Shown here: positions 17,124 to 26,452 of the stretch, piece after piece | How positions within the stretch are numbered: position 1 is the first letter of the stretch | Layout: each line of letters opens with the position of its first letter | Assembly (NCBI RefSeq): GCF_024721995.1 | Contig: NZ_JANQBC010000012.1 | Span: 152,522 to 216,521 of the forward strand | Source of the DNA: Paenibacillus radicibacter | Lineage (GTDB): Bacteria; Bacillota; Bacilli; Paenibacillales; NBRC-103111 | Reading direction: 5' to 3' | Length of the DNA stretch: 64,000 nt | Translations under genes and position numbers: made by a program | Notes under the pieces: generated by a model | Database searches by the model: none | Told to the model about the DNA's origin: nothing | Seen by the model: the letters and a program-made list of their open reading frames with translations, nothing else

Positions 17124-18353
17124 ATGGAAAAAGTAGATTTAGAGTTCTCGTTACAACCGGTACCACAGTCACATCGAAATGGTTTTTGGAAAATACTTGC
17201 GGTGATGCTCGGCTTTACATTCTTCTCCGCAAGCATGTGGTCTGGTGGGGCACTCGGCAATGGATTAACCTTCAGTCAATTTATCTGGATCGTATTAACG
17301 GGTAACCTCATTCTTGGGGTATATACAGGCGCACTTGCATATATCGCTGCGAAGACGGGATTGTCCACGCACTTGCTTACTAAATACGCATTCGGGATTA
17401 AAGGTTCTTATCTATCTTCCTTATTGCTTGGTACGACACAAGTTGGTTGGTTCGGTGTTGGGGTAGCAATGTTCGCAGTACCGGTTCAGAAAGTAACAGG
17501 CATGAACGTATATGCACTCATTGCAATCTCTGGTGTTCTGATGACGATCACTGCAATCTACGGTATTAAAGCACTAGCCATTCTAGGCATTGTTGCCGTG
17601 CCTTCCATCGCAATCTTAGGGAGCTACTCTGTAATTGAAGCAACAGGAACGGCTGGCGGTATTCAAGGATTGATGGCTTATGAGCCGGCACAAGCAATCG
17701 GAATTTCAGCAGCACTTACGATTTGTATCGGGTCGTTCATTAGCGGTGGTACACTAACTCCTGACTTTGCACGTTTTGCAAAAACGACAAAATCAGCGGT
17801 TACATCCACAGTCATCGCCTTCTTCTTAGGTAACTCTTTAATGTTCTTATTCGGCGCAGTCGGTGCGATTGTATACGGAAAAGCGGACATCTCCGATGTG
17901 ATGTTCTTGCAAGGTCTGATTCTACCTGCGATTGTTGTACTCGGATTAAACATTTGGACGACAAATGAAAATGCACTTTATGCATCCAGTCTTGGATTTG
18001 CAAATATTACGAAGTTCTCTAAGAACAAAATTGTTATCTTCAACGGATTGGTAGGTACGGTTGCTGCAATGTGGCTTTACAACAACTTTGTTGGATTCCT
18101 AACGGTTCTAGGTACTGCACTACCATCCATTGGTGCAATCTTGCTTGCTGATTACTTTATCCTAAACCGCGGTAACTACAAGAAATTTGAAGATATGAAA
18201 TTCAAGCAAGTGAACTGGGTTGCCCTTCTTGCATGGGCTGGTGGTGTTATCCTAGCGAACTTGTTGCCAGGTATTCCTCCAATTAACGGCTTAATCGGAA
18301 CAGCTGTTATCTATGTAATCGTGATGAAATGCATGCCAAAGCGTGAAGAATAG
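17124..18353 (+). CDS. codB: cytosine permease
   Basis: This 409-residue carrier of the NCS1 family has twelve predicted membrane helices. Typical features are NGFWKILAVMLGFTFFSASMW at the start of helix 1, SGGTLTPDFARFAKT in the middle and the TTNENALYASSLGFAN segment that lines the substrate site. It imports cytosine for the deaminase encoded next. Expression is governed by the PyrR attenuator upstream. A GGGGG site precedes the ATG. Confidence 0.94.
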   Translation: MEKVDLEFSLQPVPQSHRNGFWKILAVMLGFTFFSASMWSGGALGNGLTFSQFIWIVLTGNLILGVYTGALAYIAAKTGLSTHLLTKYAFGIKGSYLSSLLLGTTQVGWFGVGVAMFAVPVQKVTGMNVYALIAISGVLMTITAIYGIKALAILGIVAVPSIAILGSYSVIEATGTAGGIQGLMAYEPAQAIGISAALTICIGSFISGGTLTPDFARFAKTTKSAVTSTVIAFFLGNSLMFLFGAVGAIVYGKADISDVMFLQGLILPAIVVLGLNIWTTNENALYASSLGFANITKFSKNKIVIFNGLVGTVAAMWLYNNFVGFLTVLGTALPSIGAILLADYFILNRGNYKKFEDMKFKQVNWVALLAWAGGVILANLLPGIPPINGLIGTAVIYVIVMKCMPKREE

Positions 18354-18470
18354 GTTTTATAGTATGATAGGTACGTAGCGTACATGTATGGCTTCCAGCT
18401 CAGTCTTTATTATGGAGATTGAGTAGGGAGCTGTTCGAGCATTAGGACAACTAGAAGGGAGTTTTCAAAT

Positions 18471-19739
18471 ATGATCATTACAAACGCAACACTTCGAGGA
18501 CAACAAGGCCTTTGGAATATTATCGTACAAGATGGCAAGTTTGAGAAAGTAACACAATCCCCTGTAGATACTCACAATCATGAGGTTATCGATGCAGCGG
18601 GCGCGCTTGTATTGCCACCATTTATCGAGCCGCATATTCATTTGGATACAACACTTACAGCAGGTGAGCCGGAGTGGAATAAGAGCGGTACGTTATTCGA
18701 GGGTATTCAGCGTTGGTCCCAGCGCAAACAAACGTTAACTGCAGACGATGTGAAGACAAGAGCGAAGACGGCGCTGAAATGGCAGATCGCTCAAGGGATT
18801 CAGCACGTGCGTACCCATGTTGACGTAACAGACCCTGAACTAATCGCACTTAAAGCTCTTCTAGAAGTGAAGGAAGAGATGGCATCCCATGTGGACCTTC
18901 AACTCGTGGCATTCCCACAAGAAGGCATCTTATCTTTCCCGAACGGAACGGAACTATTAGAAGAAGCTGTGAAGATGGGGGCTGATGTCGTCGGCGGTAT
19001 CCCGCACTTTGAATTCACACGTGAGTATGGCGTTGACTCCATGCGAATTGCATTTGATCTTGCTGAAAAATATGACCGTCTCGTCGATATCCACTGTGAT
19101 GAAATTGATGACGAACAGTCTCGATTCCTTGAAGTTGTAGCGAAGGAAGCTTATGAGCGTGGTCTTGGTGCCCGCACAACAGCAAGTCACACAACAGCAA
19201 TGGGATCTTACAATGATGCATACACGTACAAGCTGTTCCGTCTATTAAAAATGGCTGACCTCAACTTCGTATCCAATCCACTCGTAAACATCCACCTGCA
19301 AGGTCGCTTCGACACATATCCGAAGCGTAGAGGATTAACACGCGTGAAGGAGTTGCAGCAAGCAGGACTCAACGTCTGCTTCGGTCATGATGACATCTTC
19401 GATCCTTGGTATCCGCTAGGTACAGGAAATATGCTGCAAGTGTTGCACATGGGTATCCACGCTTCGCAGTTGATGGGTTATGATGAGATCGTAAACTCCA
19501 TTGACCTCATTACGAAGAACAGCGCAAGAACGTTGCAGATCGAGGACAAGTACGGCATTGAAGCAGGCAAGCCTGCGAACTTCATCGTGCTTCATGCAGA
19601 GAACGAGTACGAAGCGATTCGTAAGCAAGCATCCGTACGTTATTCCTACCGTAATGGCAAGCTGATTGCCGAGACGAAGCCGAGTGAGACAACGATTACG
19701 CTTGGTGCGGAGAGCGAGAAGGTTAATTTTAATAAATAG
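18471..19739 (+). CDS. codA: cytosine deaminase
   Basis: This is a 422-residue amidohydrolase that converts cytosine to uracil and ammonia. Metal ligands appear in [13 protein letters not shown], in [14 protein letters not shown] (the catalytic Glu) and in TASHTTAMG. The [20 protein letters not shown] block is diagnostic of CodA rather than of other amidohydrolases. It is 117 bases downstream of codB with a hairpin but no U tract between, so the two are likely co-transcribed. The uracil produced can be used by Upp. Confidence 0.96.
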   Translation: MIITNATLRGQQGLWNIIVQDGKFEKVTQSPVDTHNHEVIDAAGALVLPPFIEPHIHLDTTLTAGEPEWNKSGTLFEGIQRWSQRKQTLTADDVKTRAKTALKWQIAQGIQHVRTHVDVTDPELIALKALLEVKEEMASHVDLQLVAFPQEGILSFPNGTELLEEAVKMGADVVGGIPHFEFTREYGVDSMRIAFDLAEKYDRLVDIHCDEIDDEQSRFLEVVAKEAYERGLGARTTASHTTAMGSYNDAYTYKLFRLLKMADLNFVSNPLVNIHLQGRFDTYPKRRGLTRVKELQQAGLNVCFGHDDIFDPWYPLGTGNMLQVLHMGIHASQLMGYDEIVNSIDLITKNSARTLQIEDKYGIEAGKPANFIVLHAENEYEAIRKQASVRYSYRNGKLIAETKPSETTITLGAESEKVNFNK

Positions 19740-19747
19740 AGATTTGT

Positions 19748-19778
19748 AGCTGCCGATAAATATCGGCAGCTTTTTTTA
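19748..19778 (+). terminator. rho-independent terminator of codBA
   Basis: Perfect stem AGCTGCCGAT / ATCGGCAGCT followed by seven U, nine bases after the codA stop. Confidence 0.92.
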
Positions 19779-19859
19779 TAGATTTTCTGCAAGTGATTAG
19801 ACCGCGTATTTGGTTTTAGTTACACATCAATTTAGTTACACATCACGCCCGTCCAGTCT

Positions 19860-19900
19860 AACAGAAAGAGGAGATTACACTAAAGCGTGCGATCTCCTCT
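19860..19900 (-). terminator. possible terminator of prfA-prmC
   Basis: Perfect stem AGAGGAGAT / ATCTCCTCT with a 16-base loop, followed by UUUCUG on the minus strand. It lies about 90 bases past prmC. The stem could act in both directions, but codA already has its own terminator. Confidence 0.5.
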
Positions 19901-19987
19901 TATTCGTCGTACACAACGTGCGACTAATTCTATGCTACATTCGTACTCTATTCATTGCGTATAGGAATATTTGAGTTAAGGCGATGC

Positions 19988-20884
19988 CTAGATTTGAACG
20001 CCAATCACATGGCGGTCGATGCCCGCGAGGTCCTTCACGAAGTGGACCTCGTAGTTGCCGCAGGCGCGAAGCAGCGCGGCAACGTCCTCTGCCTGCCCCA
20101 TGCCAACCTCGAAGCCGACAAGCGTCGGCATCTTCGGCAGCTCGGGCAGCTGCTCACACAGGCGGCGGTAGGGCTCAAGCCCATCTTCGCCGCCGACAAG
20201 TGCTAAGTGCGGCTCGAACAGCCGCACCTCGGGCTGCAGCGAGGGAATCTCCCTCGCTGGGATGTACGGTGGATTGCTGACTAGCACATCCACCGCTATG
20301 CGCCCCTCGATGAAGGGGCGCAACAGATCACCCTCGAAGAAGGTGATCTGCTCGTGAACGCCGCAACGTGCGGCGTTCTTCCTAGCGATCTCGAGCGCCT
20401 GCGGCGAGAGATCGCTAGCGTATACGCGCCACGCCGGGCAGTGGCGCGCGATTGTGACCGGGATCGCGCCGCTCCCGGTCCCGACATCGGCAAGGGTGAG
20501 CTCCGCCCCTTGCCCGAAGAGCCTCACTGCCTCGTGCATCATATGTTCCACGAGGAGTTCAGTTTCCGGGCGCGGAATCAGCACGCCCGGGCCGACCCCC
20601 AGCGTAATGCCGTAGAAGTCAGTTTCGCCAATAATGTATTGAACCGGCTCACCTTCGGCTTTCCGCTGAATACCCTCGCGCCACGAAGTGGCGCGAGCCG
20701 CGGGAAATTTCTCCGACCACATGAACAGCATTTCACTTCGGCTAACACCGAGTACATGCTGAAGCAACAGTTCACAAACAATACGTGCGTCCTGCACCTC
20801 GCACGCCTCTAAAAAAGAAGAAGCCTCAACATAGGCTTCTCTCACTGTTCCATTTACCGCTTCTCCTAAGAATTGCGGTTTCAT
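19988..20884 (-). CDS. prmC: peptide chain release factor N5-glutamine methyltransferase
   Basis: PrmC methylates the Gln of the GGQ motif in RF1 and RF2. The 298-residue protein has an N-terminal helical domain and an AdoMet Rossmann domain with LADVGTGSGAIPVT and the diagnostic VSNPPYIP (NPPY) motif. It starts one base after the prfA stop, so the pair is translationally coupled. The first 140 bases have ordinary composition, but the rest is very GC-rich (41 of 60 bases at 20041-20100), as in tsaC. The ATG at 20884 is preferred over an upstream in-frame start inside prfA. Confidence 0.95.
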   Translation of the reverse strand: MKPQFLGEAVNGTVREAYVEASSFLEACEVQDARIVCELLLQHVLGVSRSEMLFMWSEKFPAARATSWREGIQRKAEGEPVQYIIGETDFYGITLGVGPGVLIPRPETELLVEHMMHEAVRLFGQGAELTLADVGTGSGAIPVTIARHCPAWRVYASDLSPQALEIARKNAARCGVHEQITFFEGDLLRPFIEGRIAVDVLVSNPPYIPAREIPSLQPEVRLFEPHLALVGGEDGLEPYRRLCEQLPELPKMPTLVGFEVGMGQAEDVAALLRACGNYEVHFVKDLAGIDRHVIGVQI

Positions 20885-20885
20885 C

Positions 20886-21959
20886 TTACATTTGATCTCC
20901 CTTATCGAGTAGATCCGATTGTGCAGCAATCGTCAGTGCATTCACGATTTCTCCCATATCTCCGTTAAGTACCGTATCTAACTTATGCAGTGTAAGCCCG
21001 ATGCGGTGGTCCGTTACACGGCTTTGCGGGAAGTTGTACGTACGAATACGCTCGCTTCGGTCACCTGTGCCGACTTTACTCTTACGCTCAGCAGCACTCT
21101 TCGCCATTTCTTCTTGTTGGAACTTATCGAAGATACGGGAACGAAGTACTTGTAGCGCTTTTGCTTTATTATCATTCTGCGATTTACCATCTTGGCAAGT
21201 TGCAATTACGCCCGTTGGAACGTGCGTTACACGGACCGCGGATTTCGTTGTATTAACGGACTGGCCGCCTGCTCCGGAGGAACAGAACGTATCGACACGA
21301 ATGTCGTTGTCCTTGATCTCAATATCGAATTCTTCTGCTTCTGGCATCACGACAACGGTGGACGTAGACGTATGAATACGACCGCCTGATTCCGTTACTG
21401 GAATACGTTGTACACGGTGTGCACCACTCTCATACTTCATCTTGGAGAACGCGCCTTTACCTGTGATCATGAAGATAATCTCTTTAAATCCGCCCAAGTC
21501 ATTCAGTGACACATCTAGTACTTCTGTACGCCAGTTTTGCGTATCTGCAAAACGTGTGTACATTTTGTATAGATCAGCTGCGAATAGCGCTGCCTCGTCT
21601 CCGCCTGCCGCACCGCGAATCTCCACGATTACGTTCTTGTCGTCATTCGGATCTTTCGGAAGCATGAGGACGTGAAGACGCTCTTCAAGCTCTTCCTTGC
21701 GTTCGCCTAGTTCTTCAAGCTCCATCTTCACAAGCTCACGCATTTCATCGTCAAGCTTCTCATTCTGCATGACTTTTGCAGACTCATAGCCTTCATAGAC
21801 TGTTTTATATTCCATGTACGTATCGTACGTTTCTTGCAAACCCGACTGCTCTTTGGAGTAGTCGCGCAGCTTCTTGGAATCACTTGTTACATCTGGATCA
21901 CACAGCAGCTCGCTTAGTTTGTCATAACGGTCTGCTACGGATTGTAAACGGTCCAACAT
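20886..21959 (-). CDS. prfA: peptide chain release factor 1
   Basis: RF1 recognises UAA and UAG stop codons. The 357-residue protein has the GGQ motif in [12 protein letters not shown], which triggers peptidyl-tRNA hydrolysis. The stop-codon recognition tripeptide is PVT, in [20 protein letters not shown]. That matches the PxT of RF1, not the SPF of RF2. AAGGGGGG precedes the ATG. It is followed by prmC, which modifies it. Confidence 0.97.
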   Translation of the reverse strand: MLDRLQSVADRYDKLSELLCDPDVTSDSKKLRDYSKEQSGLQETYDTYMEYKTVYEGYESAKVMQNEKLDDEMRELVKMELEELGERKEELEERLHVLMLPKDPNDDKNVIVEIRGAAGGDEAALFAADLYKMYTRFADTQNWRTEVLDVSLNDLGGFKEIIFMITGKGAFSKMKYESGAHRVQRIPVTESGGRIHTSTSTVVVMPEAEEFDIEIKDNDIRVDTFCSSGAGGQSVNTTKSAVRVTHVPTGVIATCQDGKSQNDNKAKALQVLRSRIFDKFQQEEMAKSAAERKSKVGTGDRSERIRTYNFPQSRVTDHRIGLTLHKLDTVLNGDMGEIVNALTIAAQSDLLDKGDQM

Positions 21960-22038
21960 TCGGATTTCCCCCCTTGTATATTTCCTTGTTTGTACAATTT
22001 ATGCCGTTTTAAACGTAGTTACTAATTCGCCGTGGTGC

Positions 22039-22204
22039 AGTGTATTCAAAAAGTTAGGACACTGCGAATAAAAGAAGCACTTCCGGTCGCTGTCTCAATC
22101 GTGAAATTAGAATTTATTTTATGGTATTTTCACGATTTCAAAGGCGAACGCTTACGCTCCTCCAGTTGCTTCTTTTATTCTTCGTTTAACTTTGTAAATA
22201 CACT
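22039..22204. repeat. long-hairpin repeat element, copy B
   Basis: This 166-base element is homologous to copy A. Its ends read AGTGTATTCAAAAAGTT on the left and, reversed, AGTGTATTTACAAAGTT on the right. The ends of each copy match each other better than they match the other copy's. The inner stem AATCGTGAAA / TTTTCACGATT and core CACTTCCGGTCGCTGTCTCA are shared. It occupies nearly the whole gap between ychF and prfA. Confidence 0.8.
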
Positions 22205-22219
22205 TATGATATAGAATCA

Positions 22220-23320
22220 CTATACGTTAAAACGGAAGTGCATTACATCGCCGTCACGAACGACGTATTCTTTACCTTCAAGACGAACTTGACCGCGCTC
22301 TTTAGCACCATTCATGGAGCCTGCTGCGATTAGATCGTCGTACGCTACAACCTCAGCACGAATGAAGCCGCGCTCGAAGTCTGTATGAATAACGCCAGCT
22401 GCTTGCGGCGCTTTTGTACCTTTACGAATTGTCCACGCACGTACTTCTTGCACACCTGCTGTGAAGTATGTGTATAGACCAAGCAATTTGTAAGCGGCTT
22501 TGATCAAGCGGTTAAGACCGGACTCTTCAAGGCCAAGTTCCTCTAGGAACATCACTTTTTCTTCGTCATCAAGTTCAGCGATTTCCGCTTCTACTTTCGC
22601 AGAGATTGGAACAACTTCCGCTCCCTCTTCTGCTGCGAATGCACGAACTTTTTGCACGTATTCGTTATCTTCTGCTGTCGCTACTTCGCTCTCTGCTACG
22701 TTAGCCGCATATAATACTGGCTTCATTGTAAGCAAGTGCATGTCGCGAATAACGATTTTCTCATCATCGCTCAGTTCCACACTACGCGCAGGCTGATCGT
22801 TATATAGCGCTTCTTTAACGCGCTCAAGAACTTCTACTTCGGTAGCATACTGCTTGTTGCCACCTTTCATATTTTTACGGGAACGGTCGATACGTTTTTC
22901 AACAGAATCTAAGTCCGCCAAGATCAATTCTAAGTTAATCGTTTCGATATCACCGATCGGATCGATTTTGCCCGATACATGCGTAATATTCTCATCCACA
23001 AAACAACGCACAACATGCACAATCGCATCCACTTCACGGATGTTCGCTAGGAACTTATTGCCTAGACCTTCGCCTTTGCTTGCGCCTTTTACAAGACCTG
23101 CAATATCAACGAATTCGAATGCAGTTGGAACGATGCTCTTTGGTACTACAATCTCAACCAGCTTCTGCATTCTCTCATCCGGCACTTCTACTACCCCTAC
23201 GTTCGGATCGATCGTACAGAAAGGATAGTTAGCCGATTCGGCACCCGCTTGCGTGATCGCGTTAAATAAAGTCGATTTGCCGACGTTCGGTAAGCCGACG
23301 ATTCCTGCTTTTAAAGCCAT
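22220..23320 (-). CDS. ychF: redox-regulated ATPase YchF (Obg family)
   Basis: This 366-residue P-loop protein has Walker [16 protein letters not shown]. The G4 motif is not the usual NKxD (the family binds ATP), and a TGS domain covers about the last 85 residues (ending [10 protein letters not shown]). YchF/OLA1 proteins bind ribosomes and respond to oxidative stress. AAGGAG lies ten bases before the ATG. It is a monocistronic gene close to prfA but separated by the repeat element. Confidence 0.96.
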   Translation of the reverse strand: MALKAGIVGLPNVGKSTLFNAITQAGAESANYPFCTIDPNVGVVEVPDERMQKLVEIVVPKSIVPTAFEFVDIAGLVKGASKGEGLGNKFLANIREVDAIVHVVRCFVDENITHVSGKIDPIGDIETINLELILADLDSVEKRIDRSRKNMKGGNKQYATEVEVLERVKEALYNDQPARSVELSDDEKIVIRDMHLLTMKPVLYAANVAESEVATAEDNEYVQKVRAFAAEEGAEVVPISAKVEAEIAELDDEEKVMFLEELGLEESGLNRLIKAAYKLLGLYTYFTAGVQEVRAWTIRKGTKAPQAAGVIHTDFERGFIRAEVVAYDDLIAAGSMNGAKERGQVRLEGKEYVVRDGDVMHFRFNV

Positions 23321-23471
23321 GGGTAAGACACTCCTTAAACGTTCGTATTAATAGACCAACCTATATTATATAACAGCATACCCCGCGATACAACGAATTA
23401 CCGTCTAATTCCAGATAAATTTCAATGATTTCCGCTAATCATTTGAAAAAACACCTTCAAATGCATCACCA

Positions 23472-24179
23472 TTAAGCATCCTGTCCCTTTTTCCAGTCAA
23501 AATATGTACGTACCTGTGCACGCATGATGAACGAGCGCAGCGAGATTAATTCCTCTGCAATCGGCGGTTTCACAAACTTCGCACCATAGAATACACCAGC
23601 AGATTCTTCAACTTTACGAACGATCTCTGCTTCCATTTTTAATTCAAACCCGAATTCCATCTCCATCTCAACAAGATATCCCGATTGCATATTCAGCTCG
23701 CCAGCACGAATAATAAATCCCACGCCGCCAAGTGAAAGATTGGTTATTGTTAGCGGGACAGGTGTCACCGTTTCGAATTGATGCGATTGAAGTGGATTTG
23801 CCACGCTCTGAATAAATCCCAACTGATTCACATCGACCCTTGGGTGCTCCCTCTGATCGAAGAATCGACGTTTTATATCAGGTGGATTAATAACAACAAC
23901 CGAACCCGAATCTCTTGCAATGACTCTACTTTCAAAATGATGAATCCCACTCGTTGAATAAATCGTGAGCTTTAGTGACTCGCCAAGCTTGAATATTTCC
24001 CATTCTGAAATCTCAACTTCAATAATATCTCCCTCTGCATATCGCAAGACCCCTGTGGATACAAAATTACTTATCTCCACCACCGTAACCGCATTTACAA
24101 ATGCTTGAGCTGCACCCAGTCCCTTACCAAAAGTAGGGGGCATAGGGCTCGGTCGGTCTCCTTCAGCTTGCATGTTCAT
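23472..24179 (-). CDS. PilZ domain protein, putative c-di-GMP effector
   Basis: This 235-residue soluble protein has an N-terminal YcgR-like flagellar-brake fold (about residues 25-110) and a PilZ domain (about 112-225). The c-di-GMP binding residues are both present: R-x-x-x-R in DQREHPRVDV and N-x-S-x-x-G in TNLSLGGVGF. Proteins of this layout (YpfA/DgrA in Bacillus) slow the flagellar motor when c-di-GMP rises. No motility genes lie nearby. GGTGGG precedes the ATG. The partner is unknown. Confidence 0.88.
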   Translation of the reverse strand: MNMQAEGDRPSPMPPTFGKGLGAAQAFVNAVTVVEISNFVSTGVLRYAEGDIIEVEISEWEIFKLGESLKLTIYSTSGIHHFESRVIARDSGSVVVINPPDIKRRFFDQREHPRVDVNQLGFIQSVANPLQSHQFETVTPVPLTITNLSLGGVGFIIRAGELNMQSGYLVEMEMEFGFELKMEAEIVRKVEESAGVFYGAKFVKPPIAEELISLRSFIMRAQVRTYFDWKKGQDA

Positions 24180-24290
24180 AAATTCCCACCTTTACTAGGT
24201 ATAATGATTGCATAGACGTGCCTTGCTAGTTCCCATGAAATTACTTACAATCTATAATTACGAATCCTTATATCTACTGAAAAAAAGGAC

Positions 24291-24862
<572 letters not shown>

Positions 24863-24904
24863 GATGTAAGTGAAGCTTAGCTACTAAAAAGGAGAACAGC
24901 ATCC

Positions 24905-25222
24905 TTGTCCACTTCTCAGCGCGTATGGAACAGTATTCACATCATTATTGAACTATGTATATTGCTCGGATATGTCATTGGACTTATCCCGTTTGGCTAC
25001 CTATGGTCGTCTGGTTGGGTTGTTCCATTTACAATCATTAGCGCAGTCTTAGCTTTCCTGTTAGGCAATGGTACAATTCTAACTGCACTGATCAATGTAT
25101 CCCTGTCTTTCTTGGGCTTTATTCCGGGGCTAGGTTACTTTCCTCGTATCATCGGCTGCGTAATCTCCATTCTTAACATCATCATAATCAGTAATCAGCG
25201 AAACACTCGTTACTATCGCTAG
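24905..25222 (+). CDS. small three-helix membrane protein, paralogue 1
   Basis: This 105-residue hydrophobic protein has three or four membrane segments and a charged tail. I do not recognise a named family. The second half (TALINVSLSFLGFIPGLGYF) vaguely recalls Pmp3/YqaE proteins but is not a clear match. It is about half identical to the protein at 26084-26389, including NGTILT, FLGFIP and PRIIG. Start is TTG ten bases after AAGGAG. Its stop overlaps the stop of the convergent AlkD-like gene by four bases. Confidence 0.75.
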   Translation: MSTSQRVWNSIHIIIELCILLGYVIGLIPFGYLWSSGWVVPFTIISAVLAFLLGNGTILTALINVSLSFLGFIPGLGYFPRIIGCVISILNIIIISNQRNTRYYR

Positions 25223-25911
25223 CTTATCGGCGAGGTGCGCGCAAGCCACCTAAGGGCTTCGCGACGACTGAGCGGCGCGAGGGTTTCCTTTTGGACAAAA
25301 GCAATAACTTGTTCTGGGGCTGTCTTGGAATATTCTCTAAGCGCCCAACCGATACTTTTCTGAATGAAAAATTCTTTCGAAGACGCACATGTTTGAATGT
25401 AGCGGAACAGCCGCTCTTCATCCGTGTGCGTTTTGTATTTGAGCTGATACAAGAGCGCCGTTCGCGCAAGCCACATGTTAGATGAATGGATCCACTGATC
25501 GGGATATGCTGGCAGCAGTTCGGGATGCTTCCTTAGAATGGACCCCACTGCATTAGAAGCAAGCAGATCGACGGTATCCCACCACGATTTCGTCGTGATT
25601 AATTCTACTAATAGATCTAGGTGCTGAGGTTGAAGCTTTTTCTGATATTTGCCGATCAAAAAGATTGCTACATACGCATACTCACGTTCTGGCAGCTGCC
25701 ACAGCTCACGTGCAATTAGCGACAACTCCTCAAGTGCTGGCAGTCCATGTTCTGCGATAAATTGCTTCGTTAACTCATCGCGCACAGGTGTCCGGATCCC
25801 GAGAAAAGGGAACAAGTCTTTCATATAACGCGACATTGGCTCCGCTTGTTCAGCATCTCTATGCTGCTCAAGTACATCTCGAATCGCTTGTGTATAGGCA
25901 TGCATGACCAT
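25219..25911 (-). CDS. DNA alkylation repair protein, AlkD family
   Basis: This 230-residue all-helical protein is of the HEAT-like AlkC/AlkD family, DNA glycosylases that remove alkylated bases such as 3- and 7-methylpurines. Family marks are the LGIRTPVRDEL start of helix 2, the REYAYVAIFLIGKY and TTKSWWDTVDLLA segments (the Trp/Asp pair contacts the lesion) and the IQKSIGWALREYSK block. It lies alone on the minus strand between the two paralogous small membrane genes. ATG at 25905 is an equally possible start. Confidence 0.88.
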   Translation of the reverse strand: MVMHAYTQAIRDVLEQHRDAEQAEPMSRYMKDLFPFLGIRTPVRDELTKQFIAEHGLPALEELSLIARELWQLPEREYAYVAIFLIGKYQKKLQPQHLDLLVELITTKSWWDTVDLLASNAVGSILRKHPELLPAYPDQWIHSSNMWLARTALLYQLKYKTHTDEERLFRYIQTCASSKEFFIQKSIGWALREYSKTAPEQVIAFVQKETLAPLSRREALRWLARTSPIS

Positions 25912-26083
25912 TCACTCGCTTTCTACCTTTTTTCTCAAAATACCCTTATCTATTAGTATCGACCTGATTTGCAAATATATTAACAGTGTCGAAGCAGGAA
26001 TAAGTATAACTTTCCACGAACCTTTTTCAATAGTTGTAACGTATGAATAGAACAGGTCATTATAAAAAAAGGAGCGATATACT

Positions 26084-26389
26084 TTGTCCGAATCTAAACG
26101 TATCTGGAGTCGTATCCATATGGTTGTGGAAATACTGATTCTAATCGGGTTTGCCTTAAGTATGATTCCATTCGTCTATGTATGGTCAGCCAATTGGGTT
26201 ATACCTCTCGTGTTTGTAAGTGCCATCCTCTCATTTATACTCAGTAATGGAACGATTCTAACTACGATTATCAACATCGCCATGGCATTCTTGGGGTTCA
26301 TTCCGTTACTCGGTTATGTACCGCGAATTATCGGCATTATTATTTCGATCATTAATTTATCAATTATTGGCAAGCGCTCTTCGCGCTAA
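26084..26389 (+). CDS. small three-helix membrane protein, paralogue 2
   Basis: This 101-residue hydrophobic protein parallels the one at 24905-25222 along its whole length (RIWSRIHMVVEI versus RVWNSIHIIIEL; FLGFIPLLGYVPRIIG versus FLGFIPGLGYFPRIIG). It also starts with TTG, after AAAGGAG. A strong terminator follows. Function is unknown; the pair probably arose by duplication, now split by the AlkD-like gene. Confidence 0.75.
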   Translation: MSESKRIWSRIHMVVEILILIGFALSMIPFVYVWSANWVIPLVFVSAILSFILSNGTILTTIINIAMAFLGFIPLLGYVPRIIGIIISIINLSIIGKRSSR

Positions 26390-26395
26390 ACCATG

Positions 26396-26433
26396 TAAAA
26401 ACGCGCCGAACATTAAGTTCGACGCGTTTTTTT
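26396..26433. terminator. bidirectional terminator between the small membrane gene and the beta-amylase gene
   Basis: ACGCG-cc-GAAC / GTTC-GACGCGT with A tract on the left and T tract on the right, serving the two convergent genes. Confidence 0.9.
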
Positions 26434-26452
26434 ACTACTAAAAGCCTCTCTT

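Noticed and set aside
19800..19850. Direct repeat TTTAGTTACACATCA (two copies) after codA
   Set aside because: Short and isolated; no role or wider family could be supported.
20354..20812. Rightward 152-residue frame opposite prmC
   Set aside because: It is antisense to a well-conserved methyltransferase with intact NPPY motif in a GC-rich stretch.
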